This document shows positions 8,301 to 17,580 of a DNA stretch of 64,000 nucleotides, piece by piece; position 1 is the stretch's first letter, and each line of letters begins with the position of its first letter. A program made the position numbers and the translations under genes. The notes under the pieces are model-generated. The model was not told the DNA's origin, did no database searches, and saw nothing but the letters and a program-made list of their open reading frames with translations. The stretch covers positions 9,115 to 73,114 of the forward strand of contig NZ_JARGOQ010000001.1 in assembly GCF_029233945.1 (NCBI RefSeq), read 5' to 3'. The stretch is from Sneathiella sp. GTDB lineage: Bacteria > Pseudomonadota > Alphaproteobacteria > Sneathiellales > Sneathiellaceae.

Positions 8301-8807
8301 ATGTATATATCGAACCAATACCGCATCTATGAAACTGAACATTGGCTCATAAACCATAGGATCAATTCTGCTTTGCCGGGGTATTTGATGCTGGGCACCA
8401 AAACGGATGCAGTTGATTTTTCTGGAATTCCTATGGATGCGCTGACATCGCTAGGCCCACTAATCAATATGACGCAGCATGCTATGCAATCAGCTTTGAA
8501 CCCAGCACGAATATATATTGGTCGATATGGACACACTGATGGAATACCGTTTCATCTTCATTTGATTCCAATTTTCAATTGGGTTGAGGAATTATTCTGG
8601 AAAGATGAACGCTATCGAGTTCTTGGCAATTTTTCCTCTCCGCCGGGGGCTAATGGGACTGATGGGGTCGAACTTACATTCTTTGTTTGGCGAGAATTTT
8701 GCGAAAGACCCGATCCGCCATTCAATCAAGGGCCTTCTGTGGAGCAAAGCATCGTGCTTCTAAGAGAAGAAATGATCAAAAAAAGCAAGCTTGATGACGC
8801 CTCATAG
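8301..8807 (+). CDS. HIT-like protein
   Basis: A 168-residue protein with a HIT-type core: the strand LPGYLMLGTKTD near residues 25-36, and PFHLHLIP at 83-90. In HIT hydrolases the motif is HxHxHx(I)P; here the second and third His are His85 and His87, while Pro83 replaces the first. The nucleophile-equivalent His85 is kept. HIT proteins hydrolyse nucleoside phosphoramidates or dinucleotides such as Ap4A. The tail, residues 125-168, is charged and has no motif. It stands alone in the island. Substrate unknown; a loss of activity through the Pro83 change is possible. Confidence 0.6.
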   Translation: MYISNQYRIYETEHWLINHRINSALPGYLMLGTKTDAVDFSGIPMDALTSLGPLINMTQHAMQSALNPARIYIGRYGHTDGIPFHLHLIPIFNWVEELFWKDERYRVLGNFSSPPGANGTDGVELTFFVWREFCERPDPPFNQGPSVEQSIVLLREEMIKKSKLDDAS

Positions 8808-9289
8808 TAGACACAGGTGAAAACGTTCGAGCTTAGCGCAGGCTTGCTCTGTTACTGATTGAGCCGGTCATGGTGGTTTATTCACATTCCTATACCTTCG
8901 CTTGCAATTGGAGCATAGCTACGTGGGTGCGGGTTATTATTTCTTTCGCCATCCATTGACGCATGATCCGCTTTGCATTGCGGGATGGGGTGGGATCGTC
9001 CGCGCTAATACCGCTGATTTATTGCCAGAGATGGAGCGCGTCAGGCATCGGACGACTCTCCATGATTGCTACGAATTGTGCCAAATGCACATGGTGTCAA
9101 ACATAATGACATTCGAGATATGAAGACTGTTCTTGTTTCTGAGCTTCGGTTTGAGGAGTCGGTAGGTGCAACAATCACAATAACGAAGCAACCGATGATT
9201 TGACTTTGGACATTCAGGGCGAGACCCAAGCTAGGTTGGTCAATACAGCGTTTTTAAAATGCAAATTAGATTAATTGACCCCTGAAATA
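8808..9289. other. Gene-poor stretch of the island
   Basis: About 480 bases with no supported gene. A plus-strand frame at 8902-9123 (73 codons, TTG start) lacks a ribosome site and known motifs and may be decayed coding sequence. No repeats or RNA features were recognised. Confidence 0.4.
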
Positions 9290-9604
9290 TCAAAATTTCC
9301 CGCATTTTTTGCGTGCTAGGACGTAGATCGTCGCTTGCGGAGCTTTGTCGGGCAGATCATGAATCCGGTTAACAATTTCAGTCATGCCATCACCCTCACC
9401 GAAAAACCAGTTTGTCAGACAAGTTGCCGCTTCCTGCCTTTTATTAACCTTGGCTACAAAAGCCAACGCTTCAATTGTGCCGGTGATGTAACCGAACCTT
9501 TCATCGTCAGAAAAATTCTCAAGCAATTCCTTGTTCGTCATCGCCTGGGATGGTGAAGAACAGGCGGAAAGCAAAAGAGCTATGATCAAAACCAGTTTCT
9601 TCAT
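9290..9604 (-). CDS. Small lipoprotein, possibly Rap1a/Tai-like
   Basis: A 104-residue protein with a lipoprotein signal: MKKLVLIIALLLSAC, with lipobox LSAC and modified Cys at residue 15. The mature part is about 90 residues with two further cysteines (TCLTNW, KKCGKF) that could form a disulfide, and a GYITGTIEALAF segment. This size, signal and Gly-Tyr-x-x-Gly pattern recall Rap1a/Tai immunity-type proteins of the cell envelope, but the match is weak. It is the last gene before the recombinase on the same strand, 202 bases away. Confidence 0.55.
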   Translation of the reverse strand: MKKLVLIIALLLSACSSPSQAMTNKELLENFSDDERFGYITGTIEALAFVAKVNKRQEAATCLTNWFFGEGDGMTEIVNRIHDLPDKAPQATIYVLARKKCGKF

Positions 9605-9806
9605 GATGAAGTCCTTTTCATAAAATGATTATGAAAATAGTAGCGAAAAGGGTCCCTTTCTTCTGATGCGAATGCTCTTGAAGATGACCTGTTAGGCAAG
9701 ACAGGATTTGGAAAGGCTCCTGCGGTCAATAATGCCTTTTGCTGCGCAGCAGAAGGTTCTTTTGCCGCCGATACACCTGCTCTTGACCCTTCGGAGGTAA
9801 AGCCGT

Positions 9807-10364
9807 TCAGTCCAGTCGTCGCAAAGCCTTAGACAGCGTCTTGGGGGATACTCCCAATTTTTCTGCGAGGGCCCTGATTGTAGTGCCGCCTGTCTCTATC
9901 CTTTTACGGGCATGTCTTAGCTGAATGTCGGTAAGTTTTCTCGGGCGGCCCAGTTTTTTGCCTCTGGCCTTGGCCGAGGCCATGCCCGCCTTTGTTCTTT
10001 CACTGATCAGGGAGCGCTCAAATTCCGCAAGCGCGCCCATGATATGAAAGGTTAGCTTTCCGCCAGGTGTCGTTGTATCTACGACCTCGCACAATGATTG
10101 AAAGCCAATCTCACGCTCACCGAGGTCTGCGATAATGTCTATCAGATGCGCAAGCGACCTGCCCAGCCGATCAAGACGCCATGTTACAAGTACATCACCG
10201 GCTTGAAGAGTTGACAGCGCTTCACCCAGCGCCTTCCGGTTTCTGACTATTCCGGATATGCCGCCATCCTGAAATATCTTTTCGCAACCGGCTTTCTTCA
10301 AGGCGTCAATCTGCAAGGATAAATCCTGATCGTCGGTTGAGACTCGGGCATAGCCAATTTTCAT
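9807..10364 (-). CDS. Serine recombinase (resolvase/invertase family)
   Basis: A 185-residue protein of normal resolvase length. The N-terminal catalytic domain opens MKIGYARVSTDDQ with nucleophile Ser9, followed by the RLDRLGRS arginine motif and the EFERSLISERT helix. The C-terminal domain has a Hin-like helix-turn-helix (TIRALAEKLGVSPKTLSKAL). It cuts and rejoins DNA through a phosphoserine link and would resolve multimers or invert a segment of the element. Its start overlaps the stop of the preceding coiled-coil gene by four bases (ATGA), so the two are translated together. Confidence 0.92.
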   Translation of the reverse strand: MKIGYARVSTDDQDLSLQIDALKKAGCEKIFQDGGISGIVRNRKALGEALSTLQAGDVLVTWRLDRLGRSLAHLIDIIADLGEREIGFQSLCEVVDTTTPGGKLTFHIMGALAEFERSLISERTKAGMASAKARGKKLGRPRKLTDIQLRHARKRIETGGTTIRALAEKLGVSPKTLSKALRRLD

Positions 10365-11056
10365 TCAAACTCTTTGGGGTCATTTTTTGAAAATACAGGT
10401 GCAACAACGAAACTAGACAAAAAGGACCCTTTTATTTCCTCCCCATTTTCAGATAGTTGCGGCGGCGCAGGCGTATCTGCAACGTCAGCTTCCAAAGCGC
10501 TTATTTCACGTTCCAATGCGTCGAGGTCATCAACGCTTTCAATCTTGTCCGAACGGTCTCTGATGGCTTCGTATCGAGCGCGATTATGTTGGGCGTTATC
10601 AAATCGTGATCGCGCGTCCCTGATCATTTGATATGAAGGCGCATCTGCATCCAAAGCATGATAATCAACGTCTTGCGGCTCCGCTATCTGGCCATCTTCA
10701 TAGCGCATGCTTCCATCGTCTTCATCCTGATAGATATGCTGCCCTTTTTTATTCTGATTGGCTTGTTCCCGAAGTTCCTGTAAATGCTGTTCGGCCTGCA
10801 CCAGTTCAAATTGTGTCTGGCTATCCAGCTCTTTCAGTCGTTCGTTGATAGCTTGAATACGCTCTTCATACTCCAGTGTCATTTGATAAGCGGCAAAATC
10901 TGTGGCTATATCGCTATCATCAACTTCAGCGAATTCGGATTTTTTACGAGCGGAAATGACAGGGCTGTTTTCCCCATCCGACAGGGCAGCCAATTTGAGC
11001 AGAAGCTCTTGTGACGGTATGGCAAGTCTTTGAAATTCTTTGTCTAATATACTCAA
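10361..11056 (-). CDS. Coiled-coil protein of unknown function in the mobilisation operon
   Basis: A 231-residue acidic protein dominated by heptad-like helices (about residues 58-100 and 140-195), for example EERIQAINERLKELDSQ. No catalytic motif or signal peptide is visible. It lies between the relaxase gene and the recombinase gene, overlaps the recombinase start by four bases and follows the relaxase by 111 bases. That position suggests an accessory role in mobilisation or partition of the element, which is inference from context only. Confidence 0.55.
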   Translation of the reverse strand: MSILDKEFQRLAIPSQELLLKLAALSDGENSPVISARKKSEFAEVDDSDIATDFAAYQMTLEYEERIQAINERLKELDSQTQFELVQAEQHLQELREQANQNKKGQHIYQDEDDGSMRYEDGQIAEPQDVDYHALDADAPSYQMIRDARSRFDNAQHNRARYEAIRDRSDKIESVDDLDALEREISALEADVADTPAPPQLSENGEEIKGSFLSSFVVAPVFSKNDPKEFE

Positions 11057-11167
11057 AATCCCTCAATACGATATAAAATAATATGATATAATACTATAAC
11101 GAGTAAATTATGAAAATTGGGTTAAGGTTCCTCTGACAACTAATTCTCGTTTTGACTAAAGATATAC

Positions 11168-12475
11168 TTAGTCAGGCTGCGGCCCGTGAGATCGTCTCTG
11201 ACGCTGATGGACAGCTTTGTTGGCTTGGCGTTTTCGGTCTTGTGCCAAGGGTTCACGGCCCTGCAATCGCATATCGTCGTAATGGCTGATATCCTTGCGC
11301 AGTCGCAGCAGGTCCATTGAAAGTCTGTTGTTCTGGGATCGAATTTGTTGCTGCAACTGTCGCCGTTCTTCAGCTTGATGGAGAACCAGCGTATCACGCT
11401 CCGCTGAATCGCGTTTGAGCGCCTGCCATGCTTCCAGTTCATTGCGTTCTTTCACCTTGCCGTATTGTCCGGTCAGACGATGCCAGATGCCTGAAATGCC
11501 TGAGGGCAACCGCCTTGTCCTGGCATTCTCCTCGGCCTGCCAGCGCCTTTCCTGTTTCTGCCTGAGCAAGGCGCGGGATTGACGGTGGCGACCGACCATC
11601 TCGCCACGCTTGAATTCCAGTACCTTTCTGCCCCGTTCAGCTTCGCGCTCGGCCTCACGGACAAACTCTTGCAGTTTGTTCGTCATTCGGGCGGCAATCT
11701 GCGACTTTTTCTCCTGAGCAGGGAGCAGGTCTCCATGACTGCCAAGCTTGCTTGCAACCTCTTTTGTGCGGACGCCAGCATAGCGCGTGATGGAATAGAC
11801 TTCGCCCCGATAATCAATCGCGACATAACCTCTCCTGTCACCTCTTGCCAGCGTGAAACCGTTTTCTTCGAGGGCATGCATGAAAGCCGCTTTGGAATCC
11901 GAACGTTTCCAGCAGTCCTGAAAGATTTGTTTTATATGTCGAGGATCAAGCTTGACCCGTTTCGCCTGTTGCCATTCCGCATGGCTGAAATTCAGTGGAT
12001 CACGCTCGCGCGTCTTTACAAGTCCGCGCGGCATGGTCCAGCCATGCTCCAGGAACAGCTCACGGGATACGTCTTTCAGTTTTCGTTTATAGTGCGGCAA
12101 ATTGATCGCCCGCATCCTCTCGCTGTCTATCCTGGACCAGACTACATGGGCATGCCGCCGACCATCCTTGTCATGAAAAACGATGGCACGGGGTTGCCCT
12201 TCAAGGCCAAGTTTTCTTTCAATCGCGTCTGCGGTTTTTTCAAACATGGCCTCATTGGTGACGGCGTCACCTGGTGGATTGAGACTCATGGAAAAGAGAT
12301 ATTTCTGGCACCGTGTCCCTTTTGAAATGGCATCGACTTCCCTGAATGCGTCCAGAAGGGTATCGCTGGCAAAGCCGCGCAACTCATGCAGAGAAACATG
12401 TTCATTTTCGTTCATGGTCAGCAAATACCGAGCAAGCTGCGCCCCGCCGCCGCGTTCCTTGGCTTTCAGGATCAT
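11168..12475 (-). CDS. mobA: MobA/VirD2-like relaxase
   Basis: A 435-residue relaxase of the MOB-P type. The N-terminus GGGAQLARYLLT holds a candidate catalytic Tyr17. The metal-binding HUH-type motif III is HDKDGRRHAHVVWSR, with His101, His108 and His110. A long, highly charged helical C-terminus (after about residue 250) is typical of mobilisation proteins that bind the coupling protein. It nicks DNA at the transfer origin and leads the strand to the recipient. The start overlaps the mobC stop by four bases. No type IV secretion genes are in view, so the element probably needs a helper. Confidence 0.88.
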   Translation of the reverse strand: MILKAKERGGGAQLARYLLTMNENEHVSLHELRGFASDTLLDAFREVDAISKGTRCQKYLFSMSLNPPGDAVTNEAMFEKTADAIERKLGLEGQPRAIVFHDKDGRRHAHVVWSRIDSERMRAINLPHYKRKLKDVSRELFLEHGWTMPRGLVKTRERDPLNFSHAEWQQAKRVKLDPRHIKQIFQDCWKRSDSKAAFMHALEENGFTLARGDRRGYVAIDYRGEVYSITRYAGVRTKEVASKLGSHGDLLPAQEKKSQIAARMTNKLQEFVREAEREAERGRKVLEFKRGEMVGRHRQSRALLRQKQERRWQAEENARTRRLPSGISGIWHRLTGQYGKVKERNELEAWQALKRDSAERDTLVLHQAEERRQLQQQIRSQNNRLSMDLLRLRKDISHYDDMRLQGREPLAQDRKRQANKAVHQRQRRSHGPQPD

Positions 12476-12885
12476 GGCTTGGGCTCCGGCCTGTTTCCGA
12501 GCGCTCTCATCAGGTCAATCCGGATTGCCTCGATAGCCTTGCAGGCTTCCTGAAGGTCTTTTTCCGTATCCGGTGTGACTGGCAGGGAACCTGAATTCAC
12601 GGCTTTTGCAAGCTGGTTGAGGTTGCTTGACAGGCGCGAACCGCCAAGAGCGCCAAGAACACGGCCCAGGGCCTCATGATCCTTGATCGGATTGCGGCCC
12701 TTTACACGGCGTCGGGAAACGGTATCGCCGAACAGTTTTTCGCGGATATAGGCACTCAACGTCCGGCCAGCGGCATCGCATTCCAGTCTGGCGCGTTCCT
12801 CATAAGTGAGCCTGAGCGAAAATGGCGGCGGGTATTTGGCTGTCTTACCCGCCGCTATCCTATTGAATTCACGGCTTGAAGTCAT
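12472..12885 (-). CDS. mobC: MobC-like relaxosome accessory protein
   Basis: A basic protein of about 137 residues from the ATG at 12885 (GGGA just upstream); an in-frame ATG at 12954 would add 23 residues. The ribbon-helix-helix-like start (FSLRLTYEERARLECDAAG, then RTLSAYIREKLF) and the C-terminal LNQLAKAVNSGSLP segment fit the MobC family. MobC binds near the transfer origin and helps the relaxase open the strands. It is the first gene of the mobilisation operon and overlaps mobA by ATGA. Confidence 0.8.
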   Translation of the reverse strand: MTSSREFNRIAAGKTAKYPPPFSLRLTYEERARLECDAAGRTLSAYIREKLFGDTVSRRRVKGRNPIKDHEALGRVLGALGGSRLSSNLNQLAKAVNSGSLPVTPDTEKDLQEACKAIEAIRIDLMRALGNRPEPKP

Positions 12886-13353
12886 TTTTCCCGCACCCCG
12901 AACCTTCAAGGTCCTCATGTGCGAGATGGTTTTCCCATTCCTCCAGCGCCTCAAACAGAGTGTTCAAACTTTCTCCGTCGAGGTGCGCCAATCTTTTCAT
13001 TGAATATTAGTTAGTTAACCACTTTCAAAGCCATTTTATTTCTTATGGATTTGATCATCGCCGTCATACGGAAGGCATTAGAAGCCAATTTGAGCGATGA
13101 TGAGAAGTTCGGATTGTCACAAACGAAATACTGAAAGAACAAAACAAGCATCCGTTACATAAGCATATAGGCCTTCCTTATCGGGAAATGTGACGCAACG
13201 AGCTTCTAAAATCTGCCCTTTAATTCATGCCGTTTCATCCGTGTTAATCCGCAGCTTGAATCGTAATTGAATATAAGTACGACTTAGGATTCCCACACTA
13301 ACCTAGACATTGACTTTCATTTTTCTCATCACGATTTCGGAACGGCAGGCGTT
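12886..13353. other. Divergent intergenic region, likely place of the transfer origin
   Basis: About 470 AT-rich bases between mobC (minus) and the 13354-14706 gene (plus). Transfer origins usually lie beside mobC, so one is expected here, but I could not identify a nick site or a convincing inverted repeat. Promoters for both genes must also lie in this stretch. Confidence 0.35.
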
Positions 13354-14706
13354 ATGTGGACGATGCGCACTATTGAAGAGTCGAGAAGAAAAATCATGGA
13401 TAGAATTCTAAAGAGAATACTAGACGGCTATATTATGAGCCCTGAGCATCGTGTATGGCGCGTGGCTCCACTCGTGCAACAATATAAGCTTGGGAAAATT
13501 CGCCCTGCACCGGTTGATGTATATCTCTGGCGACCATATAAAAAAGGTAGCCTTATTAATGCGGGGCATGTTGCATACCGCTATAGTTTAAAAGATACCC
13601 TTTTCGAAAAACAGGATGGAGTGCTTTCAGAATATCCGACATTGGATGTCTACCAAAGCTATTTGCCCGATCATAATCGCCCCATTGTGCGCGAAAAGGT
13701 CAAAATGAAATTACCTATGGCTGTAAGTGAAACTGACAAGGTTATCGTCAGCAGATCGCTTGAAGGATATCAAAAGTTAGTATTAAACCAAAAAACTATT
13801 GACGGCCAAATTATCGAAAAATGGCAAGCTTTTAATACCAAAAAGACAGATAAGTTATCTCAATTTTTTACGGATGATGGCTTGAAGGATAGAAACTCTT
13901 ACGTAGAAAGGATCGCGGACCCGGCCGCGTTGGCCGTCACAAAGAAAGAATATAAGCGGGAATATCCTTCGGGTTTTCAAAGACCCCTTGGCCTGACGGA
14001 GTATGACTACGTCACACCGTATCTTCGGGATTGCCTGCAATTCGGTAGTAAGGCCCAAAAGATAATCACAATCCCGTTCGGGATTGATCTCGAACAACTG
14101 TTCATTGCCCCGCTGCAAACGTCTGGGCGGTTTATTTTGTCAAACGAAGACGGTTCTGGTGCGGAGTTGGTCCCGTCATATTTTTCCTTTGCCGGATTCC
14201 ACACCCCTCGTGGAGGATATTGGGTGGATAAAATGCATTGTACAAGCTCTGCATGTCAAAACATAACTTATGGTCTTTCCCCGTACTTTCCTGTGCCACT
14301 CTTCGAAGAAATACGTAATATCTGGGATGTTCATAGTTTCGAGACTGTTTTCCAGCATTTTGTGGATGATCTCAATCAGGTTGACTGCAATTGGAAGAAG
14401 TATCAGGGCGTGATTAGACAGGGAGTTTCTGCCTATCTCGATATCATGCCGAAAGTCAAAGAATTTAATGCAGCCTATTTCACAAAAGTCAGGCTTCAGG
14501 AAGCTTTAGATTCCAACAGTGTGCGGATTGAGGAATATACGCAGGACGGCGTGTATTTGGGAGATAATAAATTGAAAACCCGTCCGTTTGCTACGGGCGA
14601 AAAGAAAGACTACGAAAGGAAGCTTATCCAGATCAATGAACTACTTGAGCTTCTATTGCCGCGCCTCAAAAGGCTTGAAGATGAATTTCCCATTGTCAAT
14701 GACTAG
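13354..14706 (+). CDS. Unknown 450-residue protein of the mobile island
   Basis: A long, well-formed protein with no motif I recognise, no signal peptide and no membrane segment. It is rich in Tyr, Lys and Asp, has a CTSSAC pair near residue 298-303, and ends in a leucine-rich helix (KLIQINELLELLLPRLKRLEDE). An alternative start is the ATG at 13396. It is the last gene of the accessory region, divergent from mobC. Cargo genes in this position are often defence or metabolic functions, but nothing in the sequence names one. Confidence 0.6.
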   Translation: MWTMRTIEESRRKIMDRILKRILDGYIMSPEHRVWRVAPLVQQYKLGKIRPAPVDVYLWRPYKKGSLINAGHVAYRYSLKDTLFEKQDGVLSEYPTLDVYQSYLPDHNRPIVREKVKMKLPMAVSETDKVIVSRSLEGYQKLVLNQKTIDGQIIEKWQAFNTKKTDKLSQFFTDDGLKDRNSYVERIADPAALAVTKKEYKREYPSGFQRPLGLTEYDYVTPYLRDCLQFGSKAQKIITIPFGIDLEQLFIAPLQTSGRFILSNEDGSGAELVPSYFSFAGFHTPRGGYWVDKMHCTSSACQNITYGLSPYFPVPLFEEIRNIWDVHSFETVFQHFVDDLNQVDCNWKKYQGVIRQGVSAYLDIMPKVKEFNAAYFTKVRLQEALDSNSVRIEEYTQDGVYLGDNKLKTRPFATGEKKDYERKLIQINELLELLLPRLKRLEDEFPIVND

Positions 14707-15010
14707 GTCACCAACTCAAGTAAACCGTGACAAAATCCTGTTTGAGGCGAGTTAAGTTGAGGCAGTGAGGGTAGGAAGGTTAAGCCATCGTTGTAGCGTA
14801 GACGAGATATCAGATGCCGGGTACCGGGTACTTTGCGTTCATCCCGTTGAGATTATATGTAGAAGGTTCGATTTGATCGGAAATCAGGTGCACATTAGTT
14901 ATGTTTGCAAGATTGACATTACCTCACTGTCGTTCTGGGATTGATCTCAATATGTATTTCCAGCCGATCGACTAGTAACCAGCAGACCAAAGAATTCGCA
15001 CAACAAGCAT
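14707..15010. other. Probable right border zone of the island
   Basis: About 300 bases with no gene. To the left lie mobilisation and unknown genes; to the right begin ordinary metabolic genes. I could not find an attachment site or direct repeat. Confidence 0.3.
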
Positions 15011-16231
15011 CTATTTCTGATTGATCATGCCACAAATGATCTGTGCGGTAAAAGCGGAGAGAGTCCAGCCAAGATGGCCATGACCCGTGTTGTAATAAAT
15101 TCCCGGCTGTTTCCCTTTACCAACTCGCGGCATCATATTCGGCATCATCGGGCGCAATCCGCTCCATGAGATTACATCGTCAGTGTCAACATTTGGAAAA
15201 TGCCGCTCGACCCAGCCGACTAGCGGATTAATACGGTCCGAGCGGACGTCCTGATTATAGCCGTTAAACTCCGCCGTTCCCGCAACACGAAACCGGTTTT
15301 CCCCAAGCCGGCTTGTAACGATCTTGGCATCATCATCAAGTAAACTGACCCATGGCGCGCTTTGCCGGCTAGCCTCAGAATTTAAATTTACTGTGATCGA
15401 GTATCCCTTCACCGGATAAATATTTATCTTCTCTCCTACTTTGGCGGCCATCTGTTTACTGCCGGTTCCAGCGCAAACCACTGCCTTGTCAAACAAAGTA
15501 GGGGCCGCCTTATCTGCACCCTTTGAGCGAATGCAAAGCTCTACTTTTTCGCCCATGGTCGTCACTGACTCTACATCCGACTGAAACAGGAATGTAGCTC
15601 CCTTGCGCTCGCAAGCTTCCGCAAGCCCACGCGTAAATTTATGAATATCTCCCGTAAAGTCAGAAGGCGTATAGTAACCACCATAAAACTCCCCACATAG
15701 GGCTGGCTCAAGGCAGCGTATCTCTTCATTAGTTACTGCAGTTCGCTCCAAACCGGCCTCATTTAGCATCTTTGTCACATCCGCCGCATGTTCAAAAGAT
15801 TTCCGATCGGAGTAAATATGCAGAATTCCTTTTTCCACTAGATCAAATTCTATTTCTTCTGCTTCAGCCATGGAAAGTAAATGCTTTCTCGCGGCCAGCG
15901 CCATTTTCGCTGTTTCTATGGTATTCTGTTGATAGGAAGAAGTGTTTTTCAGAAACTCTACAAACCAAGAATATTTATGCCAACTGGGCCATGGGTTGAC
16001 GAGCAACGGCGCATCCGCACGGAACATCCAGGAAAGCCCTTTGACGATAGTACCCAGATGCGTCCAGACCTCGGCATTTGATGCCGATAGCTGCCCGCCG
16101 TTGGCAAATGACGTGCCCATGGCCGCATATCTTTCCCGATCGATAACTGTTACATCGTAGCCGTGTTCAAGAAGGGCATAGGCCGTCGTCACGCCCGTTA
16201 CTCCAGCACCTATTACCGCGACAGATGTCAT
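15011..16231 (-). CDS. D-amino-acid dehydrogenase-like FAD oxidoreductase
   Basis: About 406 residues from the ATG at 16231; an upstream in-frame ATG at 16321 would only add a non-conserved leader. The FAD-binding motif VIGAGVTGVTTAYALLEHG starts at residue 5, and the C-terminal GHGHLGWTLS matches the DadA signature. DadA enzymes oxidise D-amino acids to 2-oxo acids and pass electrons to the respiratory chain. It is the last gene of the liv operon, behind an M20 hydrolase, so it may oxidise the imported, deacylated substrate. The substrate could also be an opine or glycine-like compound. Confidence 0.85.
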   Translation of the reverse strand: MTSVAVIGAGVTGVTTAYALLEHGYDVTVIDRERYAAMGTSFANGGQLSASNAEVWTHLGTIVKGLSWMFRADAPLLVNPWPSWHKYSWFVEFLKNTSSYQQNTIETAKMALAARKHLLSMAEAEEIEFDLVEKGILHIYSDRKSFEHAADVTKMLNEAGLERTAVTNEEIRCLEPALCGEFYGGYYTPSDFTGDIHKFTRGLAEACERKGATFLFQSDVESVTTMGEKVELCIRSKGADKAAPTLFDKAVVCAGTGSKQMAAKVGEKINIYPVKGYSITVNLNSEASRQSAPWVSLLDDDAKIVTSRLGENRFRVAGTAEFNGYNQDVRSDRINPLVGWVERHFPNVDTDDVISWSGLRPMMPNMMPRVGKGKQPGIYYNTGHGHLGWTLSAFTAQIICGMINQK

Positions 16232-16423
16232 ATATCCTAAACCTCTAAAAAAAGGCCAATGCCGTAGCCGGTATGAGCGACTATGAGCATTGGCAAGAAA
16301 GGGATTGGCCACAACTTTCAAGCCGCACCCCAGGGAGGAGAAGCTGAACCGGAAAGGTACAAATTCAGCCTCTGGAACTCCGAAAAAAAATGAATGCCCG
16401 GCCTGCCGACTGGCTATTTCTCT

Positions 16424-17560
16424 TTACTCAGGCGATTTCCCAGTCCAACTTGATATAATGGCGCGGTATATTTCCACTGCCTGTTCAATTTGCCGTATCT
16501 CGCAATATTCATCCGTCTTATGCGCCACCGAAATTTCGCCGGGGCCCAATATAACGGTGGGAACCCCCCCAAAAAACGGAGTTAGGACTGACGCGTCAGT
16601 GAAATAGGGGGCGCTTGCAGATTCAAAATGCAGCCCTTGAACCTCACCCGCAATCCGTTCAACAGACTTGAGCCAAAAATTATCCGGTTCTGTCCAGACA
16701 CTCGGCAAGTCAGAAACTATCTCAATATCAATTCCCTCACCTACCTGCGTTATCAACTGTTGCTTGATCTGTTGATGCCTCTGCCCCGGCAACGATCGAA
16801 TATCGATGCTGATGGCCGCCCTGTCCGGAACAGAGTTAGGGTTCTGCCCTCCCTCCACAGTCCCCACATTCAGCGATGGTACGCCGAAGATTTCGTCTTT
16901 GAGATTCCCGAAGTTGAACTCTTCGAGCCGAGTTACTTTACGGGCAATCTTATAAACAGCATTTTCACCAAGATGCGGCGCCGACCCATGCGCGGTCCGC
17001 CCATGACAAACGCCCCGAAGCCAAAGAGCCCCCTTATGGCCACCGAAGGGTTTGAGTCCCGTTGGCTCCGCCACGACCAAGGCGCCAACAGGCCCAACGG
17101 ATGCAAGATCACGGACCAAATGATGTGCACCTTCACAACCTGTTTCTTCACCGCCTGTAAAGATCAAAACCACACCTGGACCGCTGTCCAGTTGGTCCCC
17201 TACCTCAATTGCGGCAGATGTAACAGCGGCAATGCCGCTTTTCATATCGCAGGCACCACGACCATAGAGCCGGCCATGGGAAATTTCGCCCGCGAATGGA
17301 TCATGTCGCCACTCCATCGCACCCAAAGGAACCGTGTCCATATGGCCGGTAAAGCAAATAGGCAGTTTCCCGGAGCGTCCCCCTTTTCGAGCTACCAGAT
17401 TATAACGATCATTGCCAAACGGCAGGAGGCGAACAGAAAATCCGCGCGCCTCAAGATATCCGCCAAGAAACTCTGAAATTTGTTTTTCATTTCCTACCGG
17501 GTTGATTGTATCAAATCCGATCAATTGTCTGGCCAGATCAGTTGCGTTAAGCGTCAACAT
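16424..17560 (-). CDS. M20 family metallohydrolase (ArgE/DapE-like)
   Basis: A 378-residue enzyme. The metal ligands are visible: TGHMDT (His73, Asp75), GRGACDMKSG (Asp105), and GGEETG (Glu138/Glu139, catalytic base and ligand). A dimerisation domain occupies about residues 180-290. ArgE/DapE-type enzymes remove acyl groups from amino acids. It follows livF by 20 bases and precedes the DadA-like gene, pointing to deacylation of an imported N-acyl amino acid or cleavage of a small peptide. The exact substrate is not shown. Confidence 0.88.
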   Translation of the reverse strand: MLTLNATDLARQLIGFDTINPVGNEKQISEFLGGYLEARGFSVRLLPFGNDRYNLVARKGGRSGKLPICFTGHMDTVPLGAMEWRHDPFAGEISHGRLYGRGACDMKSGIAAVTSAAIEVGDQLDSGPGVVLIFTGGEETGCEGAHHLVRDLASVGPVGALVVAEPTGLKPFGGHKGALWLRGVCHGRTAHGSAPHLGENAVYKIARKVTRLEEFNFGNLKDEIFGVPSLNVGTVEGGQNPNSVPDRAAISIDIRSLPGQRHQQIKQQLITQVGEGIDIEIVSDLPSVWTEPDNFWLKSVERIAGEVQGLHFESASAPYFTDASVLTPFFGGVPTVILGPGEISVAHKTDEYCEIRQIEQAVEIYRAIISSWTGKSPE

Positions 17561-17580
17561 TGCTCAAACTCTCTATTCTA

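Noticed and set aside
8902-9123. 73-codon open frame on the plus strand
   Set aside because: TTG start without ribosome site, no recognisable family. Could be decayed coding sequence but not supported.
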